A stretch of 64,000 nucleotides of DNA from NCBI RefSeq assembly GCF_030295325.1, contig NZ_AP027059.1, positions 1-64,000 on the forward strand, in the 5' to 3' direction. The position numbers were made by a program, and so were the translations under genes. This stretch comes from Haliovirga abyssi (GTDB taxonomy: Bacteria > Fusobacteriota > Fusobacteriia > Fusobacteriales > Haliovirgaceae). Below are positions 56,101-64,000 of this stretch, in pieces. Each line of letters starts with the position of its first letter. Position 1 is the stretch's first letter. The notes beneath the pieces are model-generated. The model was not told the DNA's origin. It worked only from the letters and a program-made list of their open reading frames with translations, and ran no database searches.

Positions 56101-59100
56101 TTAAATCTTGAAGCAGATTCTAATGGAGCTGTAAAAGGAAATGGTTCTGTAAAAGATTTAGAGTATAAAGGGTATAAGGTAAATGTATATGATTTATCAG
56201 CTACAAATGATAACTTATTAATAAAAGGAGAGATAGAAACAGAAACAGGGAAAACAGGAATTAATATGGAATTTAGTTCAAATGGAGTAAAAATAAAAGA
56301 GATAAGCTATGCTACTAAAGGTATAATTGAGTTGTCAAATGGATATTCTATAGAGGTTGAAGAGGCAAAAGTTATTGATGGGAAAAACAGTTCTATAAAA
56401 GGAAGAGTTTTGATAGATGGAGTAGGAGAAATTGAAGTAGAAAATTTAATAATAGATTTATCAAATAGAATTGTGAAAGAGGGAATAATAAAAGATACAA
56501 ATTTGAATATTGGAAATGGAGTATTAAAACTTGCTGGAATAAAATTTGATAACAATGGAGTTGAGATTGGAAGTGCAAATTATATATTAAATGGAGCAAG
56601 TTATAGACTATCTGATTTTAAAGTTGATAGAGAAAGCGGAATAAGTGGAACTATATCTGGAGAGAATATATTATTTGGCGGATATACATTAAAAGAGTTT
56701 AATGGAAAATTGACAAATGAGAAAATAGTATTAAATGGGACATTTAAAGGAATAACAATAAAAGAGTTGGAATATAATTTTAAATTGAAAAAATTTGCAT
56801 TTAAATCACTTAATATATTAACAGAAATAGAGTATGAAGGATTTAAATTGCATAGCGTAACATTATCATTTGTAAATAATAAGTTAAATATAAAAGGTGA
56901 TTTGGAATTGCCAGAAAGTTTAACTGTTGCATCATCAATGTTAAAAAGAGGAGTTACAAGAGGAATAACTACTAATAAAAATAAATTTAGCTTAAATATA
57001 GTTGTAGATAATGACAATAGTTATAGAATAGAATTAAAAAATATACCTAACTTAAAATATAAAGGTGGAGTATTTGAAGTTACAGAGAGTTATATAGATA
57101 AAGATGGAATAACACTTACAGGAAAATATAATAAAAATGGAAATGAATTAAAAGTTGCTAAATTAAAAATATTTAAAGATGGAACTATAAAATTTGAGAA
57201 TATCCAATATAGTGGAGAAAAAACTATAAATGGATATACATTAAAAATAAAAGATTCAACTGTTGATTCAAATGGAAATATTTTAATAAATGGAGCAGTT
57301 GTAATAGATGGTGTAGGAGAAATAGAGATACAAAATTTAACAATTACACCTTCAAATGAGATTTTAGTTGCAGGGAAAATTGTAGCAGAAAATTTAAAGA
57401 TAGGCGGATATAATCTTGCTGTAAAATCAGGTGAATTTGGAAAAGATGGATTAACAATAATAAGTGGAGAATTATCAAATGGTAATATGTCAGCCGAGAT
57501 AGAGAGATTGACAATTAATAGAGATGGAGATTATAGTGGAGTTGTATTAATAGAAAATTTAGTATATAAAGGTTACAAACTGTCTCAATTTAAGGGAGAA
57601 TTTAAAAATGGAATAATTATAGCAAGTGGAGTAAAAATAGAAGCTGGTAAAGCAGAAATTGCTATAAATAATCTAAAAATAGAAAATGGAACTGTAACTA
57701 TTGATAAATTTAGAGTTGGATATTATAAGCTGGCTAATTTGGATATGAAAGTTGACAATATAAAATTTGTAAATGGAAAAATTCAATTTAGTGGAGAAGC
57801 AGATACAACAAATGGAGTATTACTGTTTAGTAATATATCAATCTCAAAATCAGGAGATTATTCTGGGAAAATTGAGATTAAAGATTTTAGTTATAGAAAT
57901 ATGAAATTAGAATCTATTAAAGCAAGTATAACAAAAGATGGAGTAATCTTAAATGGAATATTAAATAGTGGAAATATACAATATGAAATTGCAAAATTAA
58001 AAGTAAGTAAAAGCGGAGTTGAATTATTAGATAGTATAGCAATAAAAGGCGATACTGTAATAGGAGGATTTCCTATAAAAGTTGAGAAAATTGCATATAA
58101 TAAAGATGGATTAAAAGTTATAAATGGAGAGTTGAAACTTCCTAATGGAATGGGAGCTGTAAAAATAGTAAACTTAAAAGTTAATCCAAAAACAGATAAA
58201 ATAGTTGATGAATTAGAGATAAATGCTAATTTAATTAATTTAGGTGGATATTCAGTAAATTTAAAAAGTGTAAAATTAACTGATAAGGGAGTAGTAGCAA
58301 CTGGAGATTTTGCATATAAAGGAAATAAAGTATATGTCAAAAATCTATTAATAACAGGAGATGGAAAAGTAACTGGAGATATTGGTGCATTAGATATATC
58401 AGCTGGAGCATTGACAATTAGAAGTGCAAATACAAAAATAACAGAAGATGGATTTAAAATAGATGGAAATGTTGAATTTGCTGGAGTTGTAGATGGTAAA
58501 ATTTCAGTTAAAAATTTAGTTATAACTAAAAAAGGAGATATATCTGTTGAGAGTATAAATTCAGATAGATTAGAGGTAAAAGGCGTTATAGTAGAAAATG
58601 CTAATTTAAGTTTTGATAAAACTGGATTAAATATATCTGGAAATCTAAAAATTGGCGATGGATATGCTAAAATAGAGAGATTAACAATAACAAAAGATGG
58701 AGATATAGCAGGAGAATTAGCATTAAACAGTATAAATTATAAAGGTAAAACTTTAGAGGTAGCAAGAGCAATATTTACAAATAGTGGAGTTGAGATTTGG
58801 GGAACATATAGAGATGGAGGAAGAGTAGTAGATGTAGAAAAATTAACTGTAAATAAATCTGGAATAACAGATGGAATAGTTGATTATAAAGATATTATAA
58901 ATATTAATGGATATAGTGTGTTGGTAAAAGATTCTAAATATAATTTTGCTAATAATAGTTTTGAGGTAGCAGGAGATATTATTTTACCTGAAATAGGAAA
59001 AGTTGAAATTTCTAACTTAAATATATCATTTGATGGTAGTAAAATAATAGGAGAAGCAGAGATTAATGCTAAAGAGTTGAAATTAGATGGTTATACAGTT

Positions 59101-62100
59101 GAAATTTCAAAAGCAAAATTAAATAACAGTGGATTTATATTGGAAAAAGGAGAAGTCCTATTTAAAAATGGGGTAATTGGAACAATTAATGATTTAGAGA
59201 TTTATGAAAATGGAGATTTTAATGGAGATGTGGCTATTTCAAATATTCTTTTAAATGGAGTAGAGATAAAAACAGTTGAAGCGTTTATCTCAAATAGAGA
59301 AGGAATAGTTTTAAATGGAGAGGCTAAATTGCCAAAAGAGTTTGGGAATGGGAAAATAGAGGTTGTAAATGTAAAATTAAATAGAGAAGGAATATTAGAA
59401 AAAGGAAAAGTTATAGCAAATTCAATAGCATATAAAGGATTTGCATTGGAGAATTTTAATTTAGAATTTGGATATGGAAACTTATATCTATCTGGTGCTG
59501 TTAATAGTAAATATGGAAAATTTGCAATAGAAGATTTAGCAATAGGAAAAACAGTAGCAACAGAAGTAAATTTATCCGCCACTAATATAGGAATAGATGG
59601 ATTAAAAATGGATATTGTAAAAGCTAAATTAACAGATGATGGAATCCAAATAACTGCTAAAAATAGTTTTATAGAGATAAAAGATATGATAATAACAAAA
59701 GATGGATTAAAATTAGTTAATGCAAAAGTGACAAATATAGAGGTAGCAGATATATTTAAACTTGAAAATGCAGAAGTGAGTTATGATTCTGTAAAAGGGT
59801 TGACTTTATGGAGCAATATATCAATAAATAGTAAATATGGAGCTATAAAAAGTCAAATTGAAAATGTAAAAATAACAGAAAATGGACTTGAAAGCTTTAA
59901 TTTAGAAACAGAAGCAGATTTAGATATTAATGGAACTAAATTAACAATAGAAAAAATAAAATTAGATAAAAACAGAATTATAGCATATAATTCTACATTA
60001 GAGGGTAAAATATTTAATGGTGGAAAAACTACATTAAAAGAGTTGAGAATAGATAAAGATGGAAATATATACAGCAAAATAGCAGATAGTTATTTGAATA
60101 TAGAGGGTTATAAAGTTTTTGTTGATTCTGTAGAGTTTACAAATAATTATCTAAAAGTGGAAAATGCAGGAGTTGAATTAGCAGACAACGCTGGAACAAT
60201 TACTCTTAAAAATTTAGATGTGGACTTTAATGGTAAATTGTTGAAAAGGGCTGAATTTACAGTAGCTGAATTAAAATTAAAAGGAATGACTTTAAATAAC
60301 GTTGATTTAGCATTTTCACAAGATGGATTAGAGATTACAAATGGAAAACTAATATTTGATAAATTAGGTGGAGAGTTCACAATTGATTCATTAAAAGTAG
60401 GTAAAGATAAAAGATTATCAGGAAAATTAAATCTAAATAGTATGAATTACAAAGGATTTAATTTAACAAATGCAACAGTAGAGTATGAAAATAACAGATT
60501 TGTAATGAGTGATGTAGAATTATCTACAAATACAACTAAGATAAAATTAAAAGAACTTTCATTTAATTTAAATGGAGAGGTTGAATTAACAGATAATATA
60601 GTTGAAGTTGCAGGAAATATAATAAAAGTATCGAATTTTGCAATTAATAGTGAAGGAATAGAGGGAACAGGTGAGATTGATTTAGATTCAAAAGTTGTAA
60701 ATGGAAAAATTAAAATTGAGAATATGAAAATAGGTCACGATGGCAGAGTCTATGGAAAAGTTATAGTTTCAAATATGAAAGTAAATGATATGAATTTGAA
60801 ATTGGCAAGCTCTGAATTTGTAGGCGATGGAATAGTTTTAAATGGAGAATTAATAAGTGCTGGAATGGCATATAAAGTTGTAAATTTAAAAATCAGTAAA
60901 GATGGAGTGCAGTTATTAGGAGCGGTATCTGTTAGTGGAGATAGTGTAATAGCTGGCTATCCTGTACAAGTTGAAAATGTAAGTTATGACAGCACAGGAA
61001 AAATCGCTATAATTAATGGAATATTAAAACTTCCTAATAATGTAGGTGTATTTAAGATTAATTCATTAAAATTAAATACAGAAACAGGAGAAATTGTAGA
61101 AGAGGCTGAAGTTTCAGGAAAAATAGCTACATTTAACGGATATAAAGTTGAATTAAGCAAATTGAGATTTGATAATAGTGGATTCTATATGAGCGGAGAT
61201 ATTCTATTCCCTTATGGAACTATTGCAAAAGCTGAAAATATAAAAGTTACACCAGAGGGAGAAATAAGCGGAAAAATATCAGCAGAAAATATTAAATTTA
61301 ATGGATATGAAGTGAAATCAACTGCAATTGAAGTTAAAGATAGAGAGTTTATATTATCGGGAGATATGAAACTTCCTGGAAATGTAGATGGAACAATAAA
61401 ACTTAAAGGGCTGCATATAGGATTTAATGGAAAAGTAAAAGTTGATAGTTTTGTAGCAACGGGATTAAAAGCATATGGCAGTGAAATTAATGTAACAAAC
61501 GTATCATTTGATGATACAGGCTTAAAATTAGCAGGAGATATTAAATTGCCAGAAACAGTTGGTGGAGCAAAAGCTGAATTGAAAAATTTGCATATTTTGA
61601 GAGATGGAACATTTGTAGGAAATATAAGTGTAGGAAAAGTAAATTATAAAAATAGTTCAATAGAGATAGAAACAGCTAATTTCAGTAATGAGTATTTAAT
61701 TTTATCAGGAAAATTGGCTAACAATAGTGCTGGAGAGTTGACAGTTAAGAGATTAATGGTCGCAAGAACTGGAAAAGTTTCATTTGATGAAATAAGTTAT
61801 CAAGGAACAGTTAATGTTAGTGGATACCCTGTGTATATAACAAGCTCTGTATATAATCCATCTGAAGGAGCATATACAATTAATGGAGAATTAAACTTAA
61901 ATGGTGGAATAGTAAAAATAAACAATTTACAAGTGGATACGTTGGGAGCAGATGCTAAAATAGTAAAAGCTGGAGAAATTGAGATTGGGAATATTAATAT
62001 AGGACGAACATTAATAAAATCTACAAAAGCTGTATTGGATAAAGATGGTGTAAAATTAGATGCTAAATTTATTGTAGATGGAGTTGGGGAATTTGAAGGA

Positions 62101-64000
62101 AAAGATATATTAATAAAACCAGATGGAACGTATGAAGGAGAATTAACAGCAAAAGATATAAAAGTAAGAGGATATAAATTAGATGTAGTTTCAGTAAAAT
62201 TAAACAATAATGGATTTGCAATTAATGGACAATTGACAATTCCAAAAGAGTATGGAGCAGGAGTTATAGCATTAAATAATTTACAATTAGATTATAATGG
62301 TGGATTTGAAGAGATTGCAGTAGCGTTAAATAATATAGAGGTTAGTGGATATAATTTAAAAAATGCAACATTCTATTTTAATAGAGATAATGGAATGGTA
62401 ATAAATGCAACATTAAAAGTACCAAATAATGGATTGGTTTCAATAGAAAATATTGAATTAACATCAGATATGAAATTAAGAGGTGGAAAAGCAGCAGTAA
62501 AAGATATAAAAGTTGGTAGTAGTGTAATAAAAGTTGTATCAATAAACTTTGTAAAAGAGGGGATTGAGTTAGCAGGGGATTTTGAGAGAGAAAATAGTGA
62601 TGGAACTAATTTAAAAATAGGTGTAGAAAAAGTACTTGTAGCTAAATCAGGAATAGATGTATCAGGAGCCTATATTAAAAATGCCAAATTGGGAGATTTC
62701 ACTGTAAGTATTGATAAATTTGATTTTACAGATAAAGATGGAATGATATTAGATGGAACAATAGTATTACCTAAATCAGCAGGAAATGGAATTGTAATGG
62801 TAAAAGGGATAAGAATTGATGGAGCTAAAAACTTCTCTATTGATGAGATATCAGCAGGACACATTACAATAGGAAATTATGTAATAAAAAATGTGAAATT
62901 AACATTTATAAATAATGAATTGAATTTAGCAGGAGATGGATATGTAGAAACAGGTAATGGAACAGTTACATATGGAGTAGATAATATATTAATATCTAAA
63001 TCAGATATTGCAATAGATAAACTTACAATACAAAATGTAGATATAGATGGGTACCATTTTGATGTAAATAATTTTTCATTTAAAGAGAATAAACTTTATT
63101 TGAGTATTAAAGGTGGATTGCCATATGGAGTAGTAATTGGAGTTAAAAACCTTATAATAGGAAAAGATAGTTTTGATTTAGATGGAATGAGTGTGGAGAA
63201 TTTAAAAGTTGGAGATTGGAAAGTTGACGTAAAAGAGATAAGCTATATAAAAGGTAAATTCTTATTGGATTCAAGAATAAAATTACCAAAAACAGTTGGA
63301 GGAAACACGGCTAAATTAAAAATTGAGTTATCTAAAGAAAGTATGGCAGTAAATGCAGCAATTAATAAAATTACAGTTGGAGATTACAGTATAGCAATAA
63401 GAAATATTGGGTATAAAGATGGAGAATTTATATTAGCTGGAACAGTTAAAATACCTGGAAGTTACGGATATTTAACAGGAAATATAGACAATATGATAAT
63501 CACAAAAGATGGATTTAGCAATGGAGTAGTAAGTATAGGAGCAGACTTAAATATCAAAGGGTTGAAACTGTACTTAAATCAAGCTAAATTAACAACAGAT
63601 GGAGTAGTTATAGAGTATGCTAAATTTGCAGTTGCACATATATCTGATATAGAACTTGGAGCAGGAATAGGAGTAAAAAATCTTGTGATAAACTATAATG
63701 GAGATATAGATGGAGAATTAGTAGGAGCAAGTGTAAAAATAGGAGGATTTGCAGTAGGATTTGAGAACGCAAAATTAAAATCAACTGGTATATCTATAGT
63801 GAAAGCAGGAATAATGTTGCCATCGCCATTTAATACAGGTGTAAGTGTAAAAAACCTTATAATAAATGGAAATGGAATAACAATGCAGGGAGGAAAAGTT
63901 AGTTTACCAAATATAACAGTTGGTGGATATAATTTAAGCGGAATTTCAGCAGAGTTCGCATATACTCCAGTAGGATGGAGAGTAGTTGGAGATGGAGTCC
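53176..64000 (+). CDS. Giant exported beta-repeat protein (incomplete at window end)
   Basis: Open from ATG at 53176 to the window end without a stop in my reading: at least 3608 codons. RBS AGGGGG 7 bases before. Signal peptide MFIAALILSANLYSA-E. The rest is a monotonous series of ~55-60-residue units, roughly 60 of them. A consensus is GYxVxVxxAxxxxxGLxIxGxxxLPxxxGxxxIxNLxIxxDGxxxGxI. This is alternating strands with Gly/Asn-Gly turns and conserved GY. No coiled coil, Cys pairs or enzymatic motif is seen. The fold could be a long beta-groove of the AsmA/TamB type or a beta-solenoid adhesin. The C-terminus, which would decide, is outside the window. Composition is Lys/Asn/Ile/Gly-rich like its neighbours. 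Confidence 0.85.
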   Translation, partial: MKKKMFIAALILSANLYSAEMSNYSFDGNKLNIGNKQIITQTVKKDGDSYILNGEFSFQGLVIGFENGVLTDKGLDISLNKEVVYKNYKLNIKNILISDKTIVNMSVNVGDREILVETDEKFSYFKFENSVINLDGFEIALENMKLSKEGLILKGEIFLPQLGEGAKTNISLNVNSDETYNGEIGNFKFSYNGENYEILNSDFSSNGLSLNSISKDKVVNFLIATSGVKIVDINSYNGVFNYNNFKIAYKKDNGKMYGILKVGENYIKLLNIETSGDKITKIGGFDISKFKIGDVVLNIKSLEITEAGLKLDGEVNGIETEIIVDNSGNLVSYTFSKKSYDIEYNGVKLNLTNLKFRNSGIDSNFNVKLGDNSLNGEINITESDINITKLNSSKIELNGVDFRIKNMDISKNGVVLNLDGNLASKLGGGKIVVDNLVIGNNGEITANDIKVENLSINGKEINLISAKIDKEAIYLKGYSFNSVINLKISRESVGVDEVGIDTKYEVGGYILKATSKYVKDDKVIVNGLLYLPDNLGVVELKNVEFDLNGKLLSNVDLSLNEIELDGYRVNIAGSYLDKDGVHLSGLLKLKDGGMLNLSELSINSDGDYIGKVSAQNISINGFEITGNGIIENGNISLAGIGKYGELTFNLNRLDYKNGKLENLDIQVRNYSFAGQNLDILSANFNKNGLEIKGVVRLSDEFSGNKIDVSGIFDKNGNLKIDYQRLEDKTLTYNGKSYENVEVVVKDNSIILTGEVQGLGFKNLIITKNGVSVETVSYKGKMNIKGYSIYVNSLYNNFDGSKSLDGYLILPNGVRAEINSLKLDNENNIIGEARVELSKINLNGYTVEVENCIFSNNGLKIAGTIDNRFHANLSIDYSGKVEGDLKLDSVSINGWSFENLSGSYNNGEMILNGSLNYFGTILKVENVILSKDLVSGKLILNKLNLYGLNIDVINAKLENGVVDINGKANYNGAEILLNLEADSNGAVKGNGSVKDLEYKGYKVNVYDLSATNDNLLIKGEIETETGKTGINMEFSSNGVKIKEISYATKGIIELSNGYSIEVEEAKVIDGKNSSIKGRVLIDGVGEIEVENLIIDLSNRIVKEGIIKDTNLNIGNGVLKLAGIKFDNNGVEIGSANYILNGASYRLSDFKVDRESGISGTISGENILFGGYTLKEFNGKLTNEKIVLNGTFKGITIKELEYNFKLKKFAFKSLNILTEIEYEGFKLHSVTLSFVNNKLNIKGDLELPESLTVASSMLKRGVTRGITTNKNKFSLNIVVDNDNSYRIELKNIPNLKYKGGVFEVTESYIDKDGITLTGKYNKNGNELKVAKLKIFKDGTIKFENIQYSGEKTINGYTLKIKDSTVDSNGNILINGAVVIDGVGEIEIQNLTITPSNEILVAGKIVAENLKIGGYNLAVKSGEFGKDGLTIISGELSNGNMSAEIERLTINRDGDYSGVVLIENLVYKGYKLSQFKGEFKNGIIIASGVKIEAGKAEIAINNLKIENGTVTIDKFRVGYYKLANLDMKVDNIKFVNGKIQFSGEADTTNGVLLFSNISISKSGDYSGKIEIKDFSYRNMKLESIKASITKDGVILNGILNSGNIQYEIAKLKVSKSGVELLDSIAIKGDTVIGGFPIKVEKIAYNKDGLKVINGELKLPNGMGAVKIVNLKVNPKTDKIVDELEINANLINLGGYSVNLKSVKLTDKGVVATGDFAYKGNKVYVKNLLITGDGKVTGDIGALDISAGALTIRSANTKITEDGFKIDGNVEFAGVVDGKISVKNLVITKKGDISVESINSDRLEVKGVIVENANLSFDKTGLNISGNLKIGDGYAKIERLTITKDGDIAGELALNSINYKGKTLEVARAIFTNSGVEIWGTYRDGGRVVDVEKLTVNKSGITDGIVDYKDIININGYSVLVKDSKYNFANNSFEVAGDIILPEIGKVEISNLNISFDGSKIIGEAEINAKELKLDGYTVEISKAKLNNSGFILEKGEVLFKNGVIGTINDLEIYENGDFNGDVAISNILLNGVEIKTVEAFISNREGIVLNGEAKLPKEFGNGKIEVVNVKLNREGILEKGKVIANSIAYKGFALENFNLEFGYGNLYLSGAVNSKYGKFAIEDLAIGKTVATEVNLSATNIGIDGLKMDIVKAKLTDDGIQITAKNSFIEIKDMIITKDGLKLVNAKVTNIEVADIFKLENAEVSYDSVKGLTLWSNISINSKYGAIKSQIENVKITENGLESFNLETEADLDINGTKLTIEKIKLDKNRIIAYNSTLEGKIFNGGKTTLKELRIDKDGNIYSKIADSYLNIEGYKVFVDSVEFTNNYLKVENAGVELADNAGTITLKNLDVDFNGKLLKRAEFTVAELKLKGMTLNNVDLAFSQDGLEITNGKLIFDKLGGEFTIDSLKVGKDKRLSGKLNLNSMNYKGFNLTNATVEYENNRFVMSDVELSTNTTKIKLKELSFNLNGEVELTDNIVEVAGNIIKVSNFAINSEGIEGTGEIDLDSKVVNGKIKIENMKIGHDGRVYGKVIVSNMKVNDMNLKLASSEFVGDGIVLNGELISAGMAYKVVNLKISKDGVQLLGAVSVSGDSVIAGYPVQVENVSYDSTGKIAIINGILKLPNNVGVFKINSLKLNTETGEIVEEAEVSGKIATFNGYKVELSKLRFDNSGFYMSGDILFPYGTIAKAENIKVTPEGEISGKISAENIKFNGYEVKSTAIEVKDREFILSGDMKLPGNVDGTIKLKGLHIGFNGKVKVDSFVATGLKAYGSEINVTNVSFDDTGLKLAGDIKLPETVGGAKAELKNLHILRDGTFVGNISVGKVNYKNSSIEIETANFSNEYLILSGKLANNSAGELTVKRLMVARTGKVSFDEISYQGTVNVSGYPVYITSSVYNPSEGAYTINGELNLNGGIVKINNLQVDTLGADAKIVKAGEIEIGNINIGRTLIKSTKAVLDKDGVKLDAKFIVDGVGEFEGKDILIKPDGTYEGELTAKDIKVRGYKLDVVSVKLNNNGFAINGQLTIPKEYGAGVIALNNLQLDYNGGFEEIAVALNNIEVSGYNLKNATFYFNRDNGMVINATLKVPNNGLVSIENIELTSDMKLRGGKAAVKDIKVGSSVIKVVSINFVKEGIELAGDFERENSDGTNLKIGVEKVLVAKSGIDVSGAYIKNAKLGDFTVSIDKFDFTDKDGMILDGTIVLPKSAGNGIVMVKGIRIDGAKNFSIDEISAGHITIGNYVIKNVKLTFINNELNLAGDGYVETGNGTVTYGVDNILISKSDIAIDKLTIQNVDIDGYHFDVNNFSFKENKLYLSIKGGLPYGVVIGVKNLIIGKDSFDLDGMSVENLKVGDWKVDVKEISYIKGKFLLDSRIKLPKTVGGNTAKLKIELSKESMAVNAAINKITVGDYSIAIRNIGYKDGEFILAGTVKIPGSYGYLTGNIDNMIITKDGFSNGVVSIGADLNIKGLKLYLNQAKLTTDGVVIEYAKFAVAHISDIELGAGIGVKNLVINYNGDIDGELVGASVKIGGFAVGFENAKLKSTGISIVKAGIMLPSPFNTGVSVKNLIINGNGITMQGGKVSLPNITVGGYNLSGISAEFAYTPVGWRVVGDGV

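Noticed and set aside
53176-64000. Minus-strand frames of 60-150 codons across this region
   Set aside because: They are antisense shadows of the continuous plus-strand repeat gene, with Ser/Phe/Pro-rich products repeating the same pattern.

Overview
The window reads as the origin end of an AT-rich (about 30% G+C by eye) chromosome of a diderm anaerobe, most probably a member of the Fusobacteriota. The reasons are the gene order dnaA – S4 protein – recF – DUF721 protein – DUF370 protein – gyrB – gyrA with no dnaN, the strong purine bias of the + strand, TTG/GTG starts behind strong Shine-Dalgarno sites, and a Gram-negative envelope (TolC-type protein, SLH porin, outer-membrane lipoproteins). 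Genus is not determined. All genes but one (48.2-49.0 kb) run away from the origin.

Layout. 0-9 kb: replication genes, with DnaA-box-like sites both before dnaA and in a cluster just after gyrA. 9-26.8 kb: a maltodextrin/starch island: malK, malF, an oversized malG with a sensor-like extracytoplasmic domain, malE, a chemoreceptor, an SLH-anchored porin-like protein, a carbohydrate-binding lipoprotein and a lipoprotein pullulanase. A second lipoprotein pullulanase lies at 37.6-40.3 kb. Together these could bind and debranch alpha-glucans at the surface, pass oligosaccharides through the porin, import them by ABC transporter and steer toward them.

26.9-37.5 kb: a cassette inserted between the two pullulanases that I read as a ribosomally made peptide (RiPP-like) system. 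It holds a stand-alone winged-helix regulator, a small cytoplasmic subtilisin-like protease, four paralogous proteins of one Rossmann/P-loop family (two with an intact P-loop, two without), a 71-residue Asp/Gly-rich repetitive peptide gene bracketed by a perfect 13-bp inverted repeat, then an ABC exporter, HlyD-type adaptor, coiled-coil periplasmic protein and TolC-like protein. This is the best candidate for an undescribed system.

40.4-48 kb: argH with an overlapping DUF438/hemerythrin/PAS gene, then a branched-chain amino-acid transporter (livK with an unusual C-terminal membrane anchor, livHMGF). 48-53 kb: a family-3 solute-binding protein on the minus strand, a lipoprotein lytic transglycosylase with near-identical tandem Ig-like repeats, and a parvulin-type isomerase. 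53.2-64 kb: one giant open reading frame (at least 3608 codons, running off the window) of repeated beta-strand units behind a signal peptide.

Two interspersed repeat families occupy the gaps. FR1 is about 100 bp with GGAACG-type ends. FR2 is about 130 bp with interleaved arms in the order A-B-A'-B'. The names FR1 and FR2 are my labels. No rRNA, tRNA, CRISPR array, prophage or transposase gene was seen.
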